Shown: positions 34,146 to 44,825, counted from the stretch's first letter. The stretch is DNA of 64,000 bases from Elusimicrobiota bacterium (GCA_016180425.1 JACPBF010000009.1:1-64000); one strand, 5' to 3'. Notes: generated by a model from the letters alone, not told the origin. Program-made: numbers and translations.

Positions 34146-37100
34146 ATGTTTAGTTTTTGGATAAAAAGAAAAAATCAAAACTGTTTAAAAATTGCGGCAG
34201 TCACTGTTGTAAGCTCACTGCTTTTTAGCGCGCTTCTGCCTCCTTTTGCCGATGCCAGGAGACTCAACTCTTCTTATTTAGATCAAGGCCCAACTAAAGC
34301 AAAATTTAGAAAAGAGCAAACCAGCGGTTCCTTATCTAGCAATCAATTTTTCTCAAATAGAGTTGCCAAATCCAAGATTAATCTGGACTCCCTGAATCGG
34401 ATAAAATCAGAAAGAGCGGAATCTCTGGATTTTGACACAGATTCAGGGCTTGATTCTCAGAAATTTTTCCATACTTTGGATCAATACGTAGAAAGGCTTG
34501 AAGATTTTAAAATTGGAAATAAGGATAAAGAGATTGAAGAACAAATCAATAAGATCATTAAAGAAATAAAGAAGAGTTTGTCTTTTAGCAAACCTTTTGT
34601 GAAAAATGACAAAGAATATAAAATTGGAGTTTATCAAGGAGAAAAAAAGAAAGCGCTTGAGTTTATAGTTCAAAACACAATGAGGGAGTTGGATCAGCTT
34701 ATGGCTGGTCAAGGCAATCTTGGAATGCTTCTCTCAACTTTAAAGCTGGAAACTCCTTTGGCAGAAGACCAAAGCAAACTACAGGAGTTTTCGATAAGCC
34801 CAAGAAATAAAATAAGACGAGCAAAGTCTTCAACAGTTTTTTTTCGGATCAGCCATAAAATTAGAGTGATAAAGAATGAGTTTGGACAATTAGTAAAGAG
34901 TCTGGAAAGCGAAAGAGAGGTAAATTTAGAACATACTATATTTAAACAGGCACGTCTGATTGGAGTCAAACTGCCTTCAATTAAAGCGCGTTTACACTGG
35001 CCAAAATTGCGAAGAGGCAGAGAAGTTGTTAGAGATAAACAGTTTTTGCATGGAATTCCATTTTCCTTAAAGAAATCATTAGAAGCAAAAAATTTTCTTT
35101 CAAGGTTAAAGATCGAGCGCAATAGGGTTGCAGCTATTCGCTTCTTGACCCTTAAAGAAAAGTTTGGGGAAAAATCAGAAGAATTTAAGGCTGCTGTGAC
35201 TGAAAAAGAGCCGATTTGGGAGACAAAAGCGTTTCCTCTTATTGGATTTCTCATTATGGGAGCAGCTCTTATTTTAGGGGATTGGGATTTGGTCAAAGTA
35301 GGTTTTATTTGGGCTACTGGTTTTTTCGCCTTAGCTCACCCTCTATACTCTTTTAGCTTTTTAATTGTTGGATGGACTCTGAAAGCAATCAGATCTGGTG
35401 AAGATTGGCAAGTAAAAATAGCAGCGTTAAGAGAAGAAACTATTAATTTTTTAAAGGAAACAGCTCAATCCTTTCTCTCCCCTCTCCAACTAGAACCTAT
35501 TGCTTTAGCCATTACAACCCGGGGCGAAAGAGGAATTTTTTATCAAAAACCTCTAACTTCAAATTTTAAAGTTAGAGTCACCCAGCCGTTAGATGCTCTA
35601 TCTCAACCTTTTATTAGTTTACAGACTATAAAGTCAATTTTTAGTTCTTTAAAAACAGTTGTAAAAGTTTTAATCATTGATTTGCCTATATTGACATTTC
35701 TATCCTTTTTCTTTTTAGCGCCCTATTTGCTCCCTTTTGCTCCAATTTTTGCGCTTAGTTTTGTTCCTGACCTCTTCTTAAGGATCATTATTTTATTAAT
35801 TTTCTTTAAACCCATGCTGCATCTTGTTAAAATTGCAACTTCCGCAACTATTAAGTTGCATCAAAAATATAATCTTTGGGTTTATGAAAACAATTTGTCT
35901 CTTCCTTACGCGCGTATTTTTCAGGGGTTAGGCGGGGCTGGAGTTTCAACTGGAGTTGGAGAAAATTTGCAAGAGAATTTGCGTGAACACGCCGCGCTTG
36001 CTTTAGCAGAGGTTAAAAAATCACTTAAGCGCCATTATAAAAAAATTGCAGACAATGAACGTCGGCGAGAACAGGGGTTATACATTACTATGGATATGGC
36101 AGGCAAGCAGGATTTACTTAAAGAACCTCCTAAGGGAATCAATGAGATTATTAAATATTTAGAGAAAAAAGGGCATCCAGAACCACTGCATCATCTTGAA
36201 TCTTTGATTAAAGCTTCCTTAGAACAGAATGATTTTTCTAAGTACCTCAATTATATAGAGACCATGGATCGTTATCTACCATTAGTCTATTGGATGAATT
36301 TGTTGCGAAGATTAAAACCAATGATGGAGATGCCAGAGATAGTTGATTTGGCGTATTCTTTAGAAGTATTGCCTCAATCAGCTCCTTTTTTGTCATTGCC
36401 TGAGGATGGGTCAACACCAGAGGTTGAATCCATTCAGGGAGAGGATGAGGTTGGGAATCCAGAGGAGCTGCTTGAGAATAGAAAAAGAAGAATTGAGGAA
36501 CTCAATCTTCATTGGGAAGAGATCAAGCAGGAGGCAGAGACTGGGAGCTCTAAAATTTTTAAAGAGCTGGCAAACATATTTTACGAGAAAAAAGAGGATC
36601 AAGACCAAGCGAGCGAGCTTAGCATCTCGCTTTTCCGTTGGGGAGCTTCTGCAAATACGATTTTTGCAGCCCTGCTGCACAAACATTTTCCAGAAGACAG
36701 CTCTGTGACCGCTAAACAAATAGAGGATTTATTGAATTCGCATTTTAAAGAAAAAGCGGTTTCATTAACTACAGAAAAACTCCCCCAGAGGATCATCAAA
36801 AAGATTAAAGAGCTGTTACAGTCAAAAGTCACACTGGAAGATGGTAAAAAAGAAGAAGAGGTAATTAGAGAGTTAATTAAAGATCTTGTTCAAGAAAAAC
36901 CAGTTAAATCCAGTGAAAGGATTAGCGGTTTATTGGAAAAGCATGGCATTCAATTTAAAGATGAAAGATCAAAAGAGGAGATCGCTGAAAGCATAAAACG
37001 TTTAATTAATCGGGAAATGAAAGGCGTGGATTTTTTTGAACTAAAAGACCGTGATCTAAATGAGATTGTAGAACGCTTAAATCGTTTGCGATCTGTTCAT

Positions 37101-40100
37101 CAGATTCCTTATGATTTTCCAATTGACGTTAAAGGCCCTCCTGACGCTCTAATGAATCAGATTGATCTTAGCTTGAAGATGGTTGGAGATCCAGAGTCTT
37201 TACTTTTGGTTTTGGCAGATCGTTACTATGCGTTAGAAACAGCGCCGGAAGAAGAAAGCGAGAGAATCACTAGTAATATACAGATGCAGATTCGTCTGAT
37301 CTGGGCAACGCTTGCGGATAGAGTTCTAAGAGAAGATATCGCTTCAGAGCTTTTAACCGCATCTTTAATTAAGATCATTGGCAAGGAGGATTATGAAAAG
37401 TTTTTAAGAGCTATGCAAGTTGCAGACGCCGAGATCATGAAGAAGAATGTTGAGAATTATTTAAAAGAGAATGAAATTCCCTATCTTCAGGTTTTAGTGC
37501 GTCCTAAAGGAGCTCCTCAAACCATTAATAAAGTGATTCGTAAAGGGGGATTGCCCAAAGATCCTGTAAAAGGAGTTTTAGTGAGCGACCTTCTTGGGGT
37601 TGCGATTGTGTTTCCAGATCAGGAATCTTTGGATAAAGCCTGGTCAAGCAGTGAATATAAGATCAATTTAAGAGAGAATAGAAAAGAGCCTCAAGTTAAA
37701 GAGTGGAAGCACACTTTAGATCCTAATCATGCTCACATAGGATTGGCTGTAGATAAAGATAGAGCATGGGAAGTGAAAAGAAAAGAAAAGGAAGATGGAA
37801 ATTTTGTTTATACCAATATCAAGTTTGGCGGAATAGAAATCAAGTTAATGACTCAACCAGATTTTTTAAGGGGAGAAAGCGGAGAAAACGCGCATTGGCT
37901 TTATAAATTGCTGCAGCGTTTGGAAGAGATTAAAATGGAATTAAGGACCAGGCAAGAGTTTAGCTATGTTGGAGTCCAAATGAGCAATGATTTTAAGAGT
38001 AATTTTCAAGCGGTGCTTCAGTCCATTGAAAATAAGGATTTCTTGCTTAAATTTGATGAGAGAACCGGCTCTATTTGGCCCATAGATCGGAATAGTCTGC
38101 CACCTGAAGATCCGTTCAAGCGTTCCAGCGCTCAACTTTATTTTACTAAACCAGAAATGAACCTTCAGCCCAACTCTCATCTTTATAATGTAAATCAAAG
38201 GATTAAGGATCTAAAAGTTGAACAGCCAATAGAAGTAATGAATTACAATATTTCTTACGATAAATCTTCCGAGAACCACAGGATAAAATTAGTGATAAAA
38301 GTGCATTATAGTATTCCCGGCATCTTACATCAAATTGCCGGAATCAGCTGGTCCTGCGGAAATATTGTGGATATTCATACTAAGACAACTAATCAAGGCC
38401 ATGAGATTATCACTCTTCAATTAACTGGGGAGCATCTCCGTGGGACGCATGTTACTCAAGCGCTTATTTCAGAAATGATTCAGAATTTAGCGAATATTAA
38501 AGTAACTCAAGAGCAGTGGTTAAAATATAGAGCCTTGAATAAACAAAGAGGAAAGTTAAATGTGATTGCTTCCGATCGCAATGGTTTAGTTTATGACATT
38601 ACTGACAAAACTAGAGAAGTGGGCGTAAATGTTAAAGGGCTTAGTTTTACAACGATCATAGAAAAGAGTCTTCAGAACCATGAAGGAGAAGATGGTGATC
38701 TGGAAAATCCAAGCAGGGAAGATACAGAAAGAATAGAAAGGGAAGAGCTTGTTTTTAGAATTAGGATGAAAATGGTTCGAAGCGGGCTTAGAAAAGCGAG
38801 CGGTGAAAAACTTCAATTCAGCATGGATGTGGAGGTTCCTGAAGGCGTGGATGTTAAAAAATTGGAAAATTCCATAGAGGCTCTGCCAGGAGTGGAGGCG
38901 GCAAAAATTGAATTAAGAGAACGGTTTTTGCCTGGAATAGCAGATTTAGATGTAGAAACAGATCATAATTTAGGAGCAGGATCAGGAGCAGCAGCAGCAG
39001 TAGAAGCTGATCCTAAAAACCTGCAAAGGAATCGAGGTACAGGCAAGCTGGTGGGAACTCAAGGAACACAGCCGTTATTGATAAGTGGCACTCAGCCTTT
39101 AAGAACTCATTTTGATGAACTATTGGGCGGGGTGAGGCATGTGAACTTAGTGCTGGAAGGCGGCGGCGTAAGAGGTTTAGCTCACATTGGCGCAATTCAG
39201 GAGTTAGAAAAGCAAGGATTCAAATTTAAATCTTTTGCTGGAACCTCTGTAGGAGCCATAGGCGCAGCTTTTTTGGCTGTGGGATATACTGGCAAGCAAT
39301 TAGAAAAAATTATGGAACAGACTGACCCTCGTATTTTTACAGATGGAAAGTCTCGTCCCACATGGTTTACAGGTCTTTTAAGTAAATTAAAGCTTAGCAC
39401 TCAAGCTGGACTTTATGAAGGCAATCATTTTGAAGAGTGGGTTAGAAACATAATATTTGAAAGATATGTAGAATCTACAGGTCAAATTAAAGATCCAACT
39501 TTTCAAGATTTATTAGATCAAGGGGTTGATTTAAACATTGTGGCTACTGATCTTACCACACGGGATCGTTTTATTTTTAATGCAAAGAACAGTCCACAAG
39601 TTGAGGTTTATAAAGCAGTAAGAGCCAGCGCAAGTTTCCCTTATTTCTACCGCCCGCCCACAATACGAATCAATGGAGATTTACACTATTTTTCTGACGG
39701 CGGGATTGTAAGCAATCGTCCTATAGATATTTTTAAAGGAGAGGAGGAGGATACCATTGTTTTGGGTTTATCGAATGCTGATCTGGTAGATGAGGTGGCA
39801 AAAATTTTCTTAGGGGATACTCACTGGATGGTTAAATTAAATGATACAGGTTCTACTATTTTAGACATGCTGGCTGCCAGAGTTAAAAGCCATGATCTCA
39901 ATGCGCAAAGGCAGTCTCAAGATTGGAATGAAATTTCTATTGAAACCCAGGATGTAAGAATTATGGAGGTCAATTTAAATAAAAGCAAGAGGAAAGAGTT
40001 AATTGATCGCGGGGCACAGGCTGTTCCGGAAAATTTTAGATTGCTTTTTGAACAAAAAAAGATAAAAAAAGGGGAACCGGTTGCGATAGAAAATACTTTT

Positions 40101-43100
40101 AAAATGATCAGCCAACAGTTAAAAGCAAAAGACCCCCGCGCCATTCAATTTTTGCGAGCAGTTGCAGGGGATTTAGGAAAAGCTCTTAGGGCTTTTGTGG
40201 ATGGTTACTCTAATCCAGACAAAGAATTTAAGAATAATATTTATTTGTTTGCAGGGGGAGAAGAATTTGCGCTTGGAGATCTGGTAAATGAAGATTTTTT
40301 AGTGAGCGGGGTTCAAAAGACTATGATCCCTAGAAAAATTAAAGTCAGCAGAATTTATGAAAACAAAGAGAATCGTTTATTGGCTTTTACCCCTGAACAG
40401 CAGGAAATTCAGATCGCTCTTAGCATCGGCAGCAAAGAAATAGAGATCGCTCTTTTAGATCAAAATGGTTTTTTACGTGAGAAGGATTTTTTTGGAAGGA
40501 AATCTATCTTATGGTCTGAAATAGAAAAGGATATTTTAAAAAAGAGAATTAAAAATTCAGAGGCTGCTAGAACCCTCATCTATTATTATTTAATGAGAGA
40601 AATTAATTCTTTAGTAGAAGAGTTTGCCAAAGCTAGGAACATGGATAAGACTAGAGCTAAGAATCAAATACATAATTTAAAGATCGCGTGGTCAGGACAC
40701 GTTAAAAGTAAAAGAAAAGTGTTTAGCCATAATATTAAATATTTCAGGCCTCAAGATTTTGAAGATCCTTCTTACGTGCAGGAAGGAGGAGTGGATTTAA
40801 GTTCAAAATTGTCCGGTATCCTTAAAGATAGCTATGGTTTCAACGCGATCATTTCCATTGAAGTTGTAAACAGTTTATTGGCTGAAGTTTTTGGATACAG
40901 AAAAAATAAAAGTACAAAAAAAATGACTCGAGAAGCTACTTTTGTCAAAATCGGATTGCAAGGCATTGGAGCTGCCATGTTTGGAAAGTCTGTTGGCAGG
41001 AGAGACCATTATGTTGGAGAGTTAGGGCATCGAATTATTTGGGGGAGAAAGCCAGACGGCAGTTTTGGTTATGAATTGCGCTTGCCGCCTAAAGGACGAG
41101 CTTATCCTATAGTTAGAGATGGGGAAGAAAGATTAGAGCAGCGTTTAAGCATGCAGGCCATTGCCTTGCGCTATCTTGATTTTATTGTAGGAGGCAGTTT
41201 AAAAGATTCAAATGATCCAATCGTAACCTCATTGCATCAGGGAGAAGCGGAGCATTTAATTTGGATGCTTTTGCAGGGCGATTTTTCTAATGAAGCAAAG
41301 GCCGCGTTCAATTCTGTTTTGCCTCTTGTCAGGGGAGTTAATGATGAAATCTCTGTTCCTATCACAGAATTTTATGAAAATTTTACATTTGATGTTGTTC
41401 AAACTGTGGTTTCCCTATACCCCAAATTTGTTCCTTATTTTTTAAACGCTTTTTTTGAAAAAACTTTTTCTCAGTTAAGAATGAAAGCGAGCGCTGTGCC
41501 TCTAAGCGCGCAAAAAATAGGCAGGCAGCTTCAGAATGAGTTTGCAATGCAGCTAAAGTTCTATCCAACTTTAGGCATGAAAAGTATTTGGCCAGTGGCA
41601 ATGGATCAATATTGGGCTGCCAAGAAAGAGGATGATTCCTATCATTATTATCTAGCATTTTTAACCCGCTTAATGATTGGAGAAAGCGACCATGCGCTTT
41701 TTCTATTGTCTAAAAAATGTTCGCTGGGGTTAGCCAGTTTAGATAGAAAGATTAGAAAAAAAATGATTCAGGCCCTTGCTGCCAGGGAACTGATGCTGCA
41801 TGCCTTGATGAGGTCTGGATTGAGTTTTCAAGAGGCTCATAAAAAGATCGAAGAGCTTGCTCAATTGCTTGGGGAAGAAGAGCAACACAGAATAAAATCT
41901 GAAATAAAGCTTTGGGAAAAAACCAGAAGTCAGAGAATGGAACTGCAAATAAAATTAATGAATTTCTTGACCCAGCCCGCAGTTGGATTAACAAAGGATG
42001 AAGCCTGGAAAGCAGTGGATCATTTTATATACACGGATCAAGCTGGACTGCTCTTTTTTGCGGAAAAAGACATAGCGCAGTATGATGAGATTATGAATAC
42101 CATTGTTCCCAAGCATGATAGTGAAGCTGAGGAACTTCTAAAACATTTGCAAAGTATTGAGGAGCGATACAAAAATGAGTCCTATTATAAGAAAATAAAG
42201 CAGGAGCTGGCTCTTAAAGATTTAACAGAGGCAAAGAAATTTAAAAAGATACTGGATGAACTAGATGAAGATTATAGGTTAGCGCAGGCTCTATTCTCTA
42301 ATGCTTTTAGCGGCAACCCTGTTGAATATGAATGGAGCAAAGGTTTTCCAACTGATTTTGAAGAGTTTCTTTACTTTTTAGATTATGCGGGACGGGGAAA
42401 ATTTAACGTTAATGTGAATAAAACTGCACTCATAGAAGAGTTGTTTAATATTGCGATTCTGATTGATAAAAATCCGCAAGTTTATCTTGAATTTAAGCAG
42501 TTAGTGAATCGTCTATTGCCCACCATGAGCGTCTTTTCCCAAGATTCAATGGATTTCAGCGATTCAATTAAAATGATCTTAGAGCTCAATGTCCCTACGC
42601 CTGAGGATCCATCTTCAATAGAGGTTTTAAGAGAGTTGTTGAGCCAAGTTGAGGCCATGAAAGAGGTTGTAGAGCCAGTAAAGAAAGAGCCCCTAGATTT
42701 AAGACATTCTGCTTTTGCATTAGCAGTTTCTCTAGCTTTTATTTTAATTTGGCCAGATTCTATTTTCCCTTTGATCTGGTTTGTTCCGTTTTTAGCTCTT
42801 GGGCTTTCAAATCTGATGGTTTATTTAATAGGGAATGAAAATAATGAAGATAAGGCAGATCCTTTCTGGCTGGACATTATAAGGTCTTATTATCCACAGG
42901 CGGCAGTGGAAGTTAAAAGTTCTCGAGAAATGGGTTGGAGACTCGCTTACTATGATCCGAACAAAAATAGAATTACCCTGAATTTAGGGTGGGTCAGAGG
43001 TTTTGAAAACAGAATTCTCAATTCTTTCTGGGATGCAATTCGAATTTTTACTCTTCCTTGGATGCTGACGCAGGAAGGGGGACGAGTTTGGCTCAATCGT

Positions 43101-44129
43101 CATCAAATTGCGCGTCTCACGCCTCCTATTTTAAAAGATTTTTTGCTCTATTTTTTAAAACCAGTTCAGTATCTTTACGGGATTTCTAAATTAGTCTTTA
43201 TTTTAAGTCGGGTCGTTCGATTTCATTTTTCAACCTTCTTTTTAAACCCCAATGATATTTTTAGGTTTAGTCTCTTAAGAAAAATTCCAATGTTCTTACG
43301 CCAGCTCGCTACCACAGGTCATTTAGAAACAGAACTTTTTGGAAAATTTTCATTTTTTAAAGATGATTTAAAGGAAGAGTCTGAAAGTTTTGAGAAAAGG
43401 ACTCAAACTATTATTGAGCAGGTTTCAAAAGGCATGGGGTACTCTTATGAACAGATTCCTCCTGAAATATTAAAACCAGACTGGGTTCAAACTGTAAAAG
43501 AGAATATTGGAGATAGAAATTTAAGGATCGTGATCAGTGTCTTTGACTTGCCTTTACTGGCGGATAAACTAAATGAGTTTATTCAATCCTTTGAAAAAAT
43601 TGAGGATGCAAATGAAAAAAGCGAGGCATCGCTTCAGAAGAAAAAGATGGAAGAAAATAATAGTGGTTTTGGTTCAAAAGAAAGAAGGATGATAGAGCTG
43701 GTATTGGTTCAAGATCAAGGAACTTTAAATGAGGCAGAAGTGGAAGGTTTTTTGAGAAAATATAGAATCGCTTCTCAATCTTTAAAGATTAAGCAGCTTC
43801 AGCAGAAACTGACGCAAGGGAAATTTAATTTTAGTTCTTTAGTTGAAAAAAATGGTCTAAGAGAGGATTCCTTTGATCTTTTATTGTTCCGAGTAAAATC
43901 TAAAAATTGGGAAGGGTGGTGGAGCGAGGATTCGCTTAAGGGCGGCTGGGACATCTTATTTAAAGCAAATGGAAAAGAGCTGGCAGATTTCTTAAAGCTG
44001 GTAAAAGGGCTTAGCTCAATGGATCTAAATGAGATTAGACAGATGCAATTAAGAGATAGTTTTACCCGTCTAGTAGAAAAAGTTGAAAAAACAGGCATAG
44101 AGTTAGAACTTTATCACGTCCAACAGTGA
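34146..44129 (+). CDS. Giant exported protein with RelA/SpoT-like, ACT, patatin and ROK-like modules (3327 aa)
   Basis: The signal peptide ends PPFADA at about residue 36. A CPBP-like membrane block lies near 355-420 (FALAH), and more membrane helices at 500-570. An HD-domain-like stretch at about 815-870 (AALLHKHFPEDSSVT, the HD Asp replaced by Lys) precedes a RelA/SpoT-synthetase-like region at about 1050-1260 (LVRPKG, DLLGVAIVF, GIEIKLMTQP, NAHWLYK). Two ACT-like domains follow (about 1380-1430 and 1470-1510), then a patatin domain at 1660-1875 with oxyanion GGGVRG, nucleophile GTSVG and catalytic SDGG all present. The ROK-like domain at 2085-2400 has IGLQGIGAAMFG and VGELGH. Membrane segments lie near 2850-2900. 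The shared C-terminal domain ends YHVQQ. There is no Shine-Dalgarno before ATG 34146. The patatin call is firm; the RelA/SpoT and ROK calls rest on pattern similarity. Confidence 0.85.
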   Translation: MFSFWIKRKNQNCLKIAAVTVVSSLLFSALLPPFADARRLNSSYLDQGPTKAKFRKEQTSGSLSSNQFFSNRVAKSKINLDSLNRIKSERAESLDFDTDSGLDSQKFFHTLDQYVERLEDFKIGNKDKEIEEQINKIIKEIKKSLSFSKPFVKNDKEYKIGVYQGEKKKALEFIVQNTMRELDQLMAGQGNLGMLLSTLKLETPLAEDQSKLQEFSISPRNKIRRAKSSTVFFRISHKIRVIKNEFGQLVKSLESEREVNLEHTIFKQARLIGVKLPSIKARLHWPKLRRGREVVRDKQFLHGIPFSLKKSLEAKNFLSRLKIERNRVAAIRFLTLKEKFGEKSEEFKAAVTEKEPIWETKAFPLIGFLIMGAALILGDWDLVKVGFIWATGFFALAHPLYSFSFLIVGWTLKAIRSGEDWQVKIAALREETINFLKETAQSFLSPLQLEPIALAITTRGERGIFYQKPLTSNFKVRVTQPLDALSQPFISLQTIKSIFSSLKTVVKVLIIDLPILTFLSFFFLAPYLLPFAPIFALSFVPDLFLRIIILLIFFKPMLHLVKIATSATIKLHQKYNLWVYENNLSLPYARIFQGLGGAGVSTGVGENLQENLREHAALALAEVKKSLKRHYKKIADNERRREQGLYITMDMAGKQDLLKEPPKGINEIIKYLEKKGHPEPLHHLESLIKASLEQNDFSKYLNYIETMDRYLPLVYWMNLLRRLKPMMEMPEIVDLAYSLEVLPQSAPFLSLPEDGSTPEVESIQGEDEVGNPEELLENRKRRIEELNLHWEEIKQEAETGSSKIFKELANIFYEKKEDQDQASELSISLFRWGASANTIFAALLHKHFPEDSSVTAKQIEDLLNSHFKEKAVSLTTEKLPQRIIKKIKELLQSKVTLEDGKKEEEVIRELIKDLVQEKPVKSSERISGLLEKHGIQFKDERSKEEIAESIKRLINREMKGVDFFELKDRDLNEIVERLNRLRSVHQIPYDFPIDVKGPPDALMNQIDLSLKMVGDPESLLLVLADRYYALETAPEEESERITSNIQMQIRLIWATLADRVLREDIASELLTASLIKIIGKEDYEKFLRAMQVADAEIMKKNVENYLKENEIPYLQVLVRPKGAPQTINKVIRKGGLPKDPVKGVLVSDLLGVAIVFPDQESLDKAWSSSEYKINLRENRKEPQVKEWKHTLDPNHAHIGLAVDKDRAWEVKRKEKEDGNFVYTNIKFGGIEIKLMTQPDFLRGESGENAHWLYKLLQRLEEIKMELRTRQEFSYVGVQMSNDFKSNFQAVLQSIENKDFLLKFDERTGSIWPIDRNSLPPEDPFKRSSAQLYFTKPEMNLQPNSHLYNVNQRIKDLKVEQPIEVMNYNISYDKSSENHRIKLVIKVHYSIPGILHQIAGISWSCGNIVDIHTKTTNQGHEIITLQLTGEHLRGTHVTQALISEMIQNLANIKVTQEQWLKYRALNKQRGKLNVIASDRNGLVYDITDKTREVGVNVKGLSFTTIIEKSLQNHEGEDGDLENPSREDTERIEREELVFRIRMKMVRSGLRKASGEKLQFSMDVEVPEGVDVKKLENSIEALPGVEAAKIELRERFLPGIADLDVETDHNLGAGSGAAAAVEADPKNLQRNRGTGKLVGTQGTQPLLISGTQPLRTHFDELLGGVRHVNLVLEGGGVRGLAHIGAIQELEKQGFKFKSFAGTSVGAIGAAFLAVGYTGKQLEKIMEQTDPRIFTDGKSRPTWFTGLLSKLKLSTQAGLYEGNHFEEWVRNIIFERYVESTGQIKDPTFQDLLDQGVDLNIVATDLTTRDRFIFNAKNSPQVEVYKAVRASASFPYFYRPPTIRINGDLHYFSDGGIVSNRPIDIFKGEEEDTIVLGLSNADLVDEVAKIFLGDTHWMVKLNDTGSTILDMLAARVKSHDLNAQRQSQDWNEISIETQDVRIMEVNLNKSKRKELIDRGAQAVPENFRLLFEQKKIKKGEPVAIENTFKMISQQLKAKDPRAIQFLRAVAGDLGKALRAFVDGYSNPDKEFKNNIYLFAGGEEFALGDLVNEDFLVSGVQKTMIPRKIKVSRIYENKENRLLAFTPEQQEIQIALSIGSKEIEIALLDQNGFLREKDFFGRKSILWSEIEKDILKKRIKNSEAARTLIYYYLMREINSLVEEFAKARNMDKTRAKNQIHNLKIAWSGHVKSKRKVFSHNIKYFRPQDFEDPSYVQEGGVDLSSKLSGILKDSYGFNAIISIEVVNSLLAEVFGYRKNKSTKKMTREATFVKIGLQGIGAAMFGKSVGRRDHYVGELGHRIIWGRKPDGSFGYELRLPPKGRAYPIVRDGEERLEQRLSMQAIALRYLDFIVGGSLKDSNDPIVTSLHQGEAEHLIWMLLQGDFSNEAKAAFNSVLPLVRGVNDEISVPITEFYENFTFDVVQTVVSLYPKFVPYFLNAFFEKTFSQLRMKASAVPLSAQKIGRQLQNEFAMQLKFYPTLGMKSIWPVAMDQYWAAKKEDDSYHYYLAFLTRLMIGESDHALFLLSKKCSLGLASLDRKIRKKMIQALAARELMLHALMRSGLSFQEAHKKIEELAQLLGEEEQHRIKSEIKLWEKTRSQRMELQIKLMNFLTQPAVGLTKDEAWKAVDHFIYTDQAGLLFFAEKDIAQYDEIMNTIVPKHDSEAEELLKHLQSIEERYKNESYYKKIKQELALKDLTEAKKFKKILDELDEDYRLAQALFSNAFSGNPVEYEWSKGFPTDFEEFLYFLDYAGRGKFNVNVNKTALIEELFNIAILIDKNPQVYLEFKQLVNRLLPTMSVFSQDSMDFSDSIKMILELNVPTPEDPSSIEVLRELLSQVEAMKEVVEPVKKEPLDLRHSAFALAVSLAFILIWPDSIFPLIWFVPFLALGLSNLMVYLIGNENNEDKADPFWLDIIRSYYPQAAVEVKSSREMGWRLAYYDPNKNRITLNLGWVRGFENRILNSFWDAIRIFTLPWMLTQEGGRVWLNRHQIARLTPPILKDFLLYFLKPVQYLYGISKLVFILSRVVRFHFSTFFLNPNDIFRFSLLRKIPMFLRQLATTGHLETELFGKFSFFKDDLKEESESFEKRTQTIIEQVSKGMGYSYEQIPPEILKPDWVQTVKENIGDRNLRIVISVFDLPLLADKLNEFIQSFEKIEDANEKSEASLQKKKMEENNSGFGSKERRMIELVLVQDQGTLNEAEVEGFLRKYRIASQSLKIKQLQQKLTQGKFNFSSLVEKNGLREDSFDLLLFRVKSKNWEGWWSEDSLKGGWDILFKANGKELADFLKLVKGLSSMDLNEIRQMQLRDSFTRLVEKVEKTGIELELYHVQQ

Positions 44130-44153
44130 GCGCGCCAGCGCCTTGCTTTTTTG

Positions 44154-44159
44154 TATAAT
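44154..44159 (+). promoter_or_regulatory. -10 hexamer of the MNT/HEPN module
   Basis: TATAAT seven bases before ATG 44166 would place the transcript start on the ATG. No good -35 is visible at 17 bp. Confidence 0.45.
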
Positions 44160-44165
44160 CAAATA

Positions 44166-44459
44166 ATGGAAAATAACAACCTTATTATTGAAGGAATAAA
44201 GAAAAAAAAATCTGAATTGATTAAGAAATATAATATCGAAAAGATAGGATTATTCGGATCTTACGCCAAAAATACGCAAAGAAAGGATAGTGATATTGAT
44301 ATTGTCATTCAACTTAAAAGACAGGATCTATTTGACATGATTGGAATTAAACAAGAATTAGAAGAAGAATTTCGTCGGAAAGTAGATATTGTTAGTTATA
44401 GAAATAAGATGAACCCCTTTTTAAGAAACCGAATTGACAAAGAAGCAATTTATGTTTGA
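44166..44459 (+). CDS. mntA: MNT-type minimal nucleotidyltransferase (antitoxin)
   Basis: 97 residues from ATG 44166; the in-frame TTG at 44151 overlaps the -10 and is rejected. The nucleotidyltransferase motif GLFGSYAKNTQRKDSDIDI, with GSxA and the DxD pair, and a third Asp in KVDIVSY are present, so the active site looks complete. In MntA/HepT systems this enzyme adds AMP to the HEPN toxin and inactivates it. It overlaps the toxin gene by eight bases (ATGTTTGA). It lies 36 bases after the 3327-residue giant gene. Confidence 0.85.
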   Translation: MENNNLIIEGIKKKKSELIKKYNIEKIGLFGSYAKNTQRKDSDIDIVIQLKRQDLFDMIGIKQELEEEFRRKVDIVSYRNKMNPFLRNRIDKEAIYV

Positions 44460-44823
44460 TAAGCTATTAACAAAGGAAATTTTAAATCAGATTCTTCATT
44501 CGATTGAAACTGTTTTACAACGTTTTGAACATATCAAAAAGGAGGGCGATTTTACAAACAGTCCAGAGGGTATGGAAAAACTAGATTCTATTTGTATGCA
44601 ACTGATTGTCATTGGCGAAGGGTTGAAAAATTTTGACAAGGTAACAGAAAATTCAATTCTAGCCCAATACCCTCAAGTGGAATGGAAGAAAGCCATGGGT
44701 TTAAGAGATATTATCACCCACCATTATTCAGATATTAATGCTGAGGCAATTTACAATGTATGCCTGACTAAGATTCCAGCTCTAGCAGATACTATCAAAA
44801 AAATAATTAAAGATATCAACTAA
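44452..44823 (+). CDS. hepT: HEPN-domain toxin, HepT-like (DUF86)
   Basis: 123 residues from ATG 44452 inside the end of mntA. All-helical HEPN fold with GLRDIITHHYSDIN, containing the RxxxxHxY catalytic motif of HepT RNases, and MQLIVIGEGLKNF upstream, typical of DUF86. It forms a type of toxin-antitoxin pair with the preceding nucleotidyltransferase. Confidence 0.88.
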   Translation: MFDKLLTKEILNQILHSIETVLQRFEHIKKEGDFTNSPEGMEKLDSICMQLIVIGEGLKNFDKVTENSILAQYPQVEWKKAMGLRDIITHHYSDINAEAIYNVCLTKIPALADTIKKIIKDIN

Positions 44824-44825
44824 CC

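Noticed and set aside
34709-35296. 195-residue open frame on the minus strand
   Set aside because: It lies wholly inside the coding region of the 3327-residue gene and its translation has no recognisable protein pattern.
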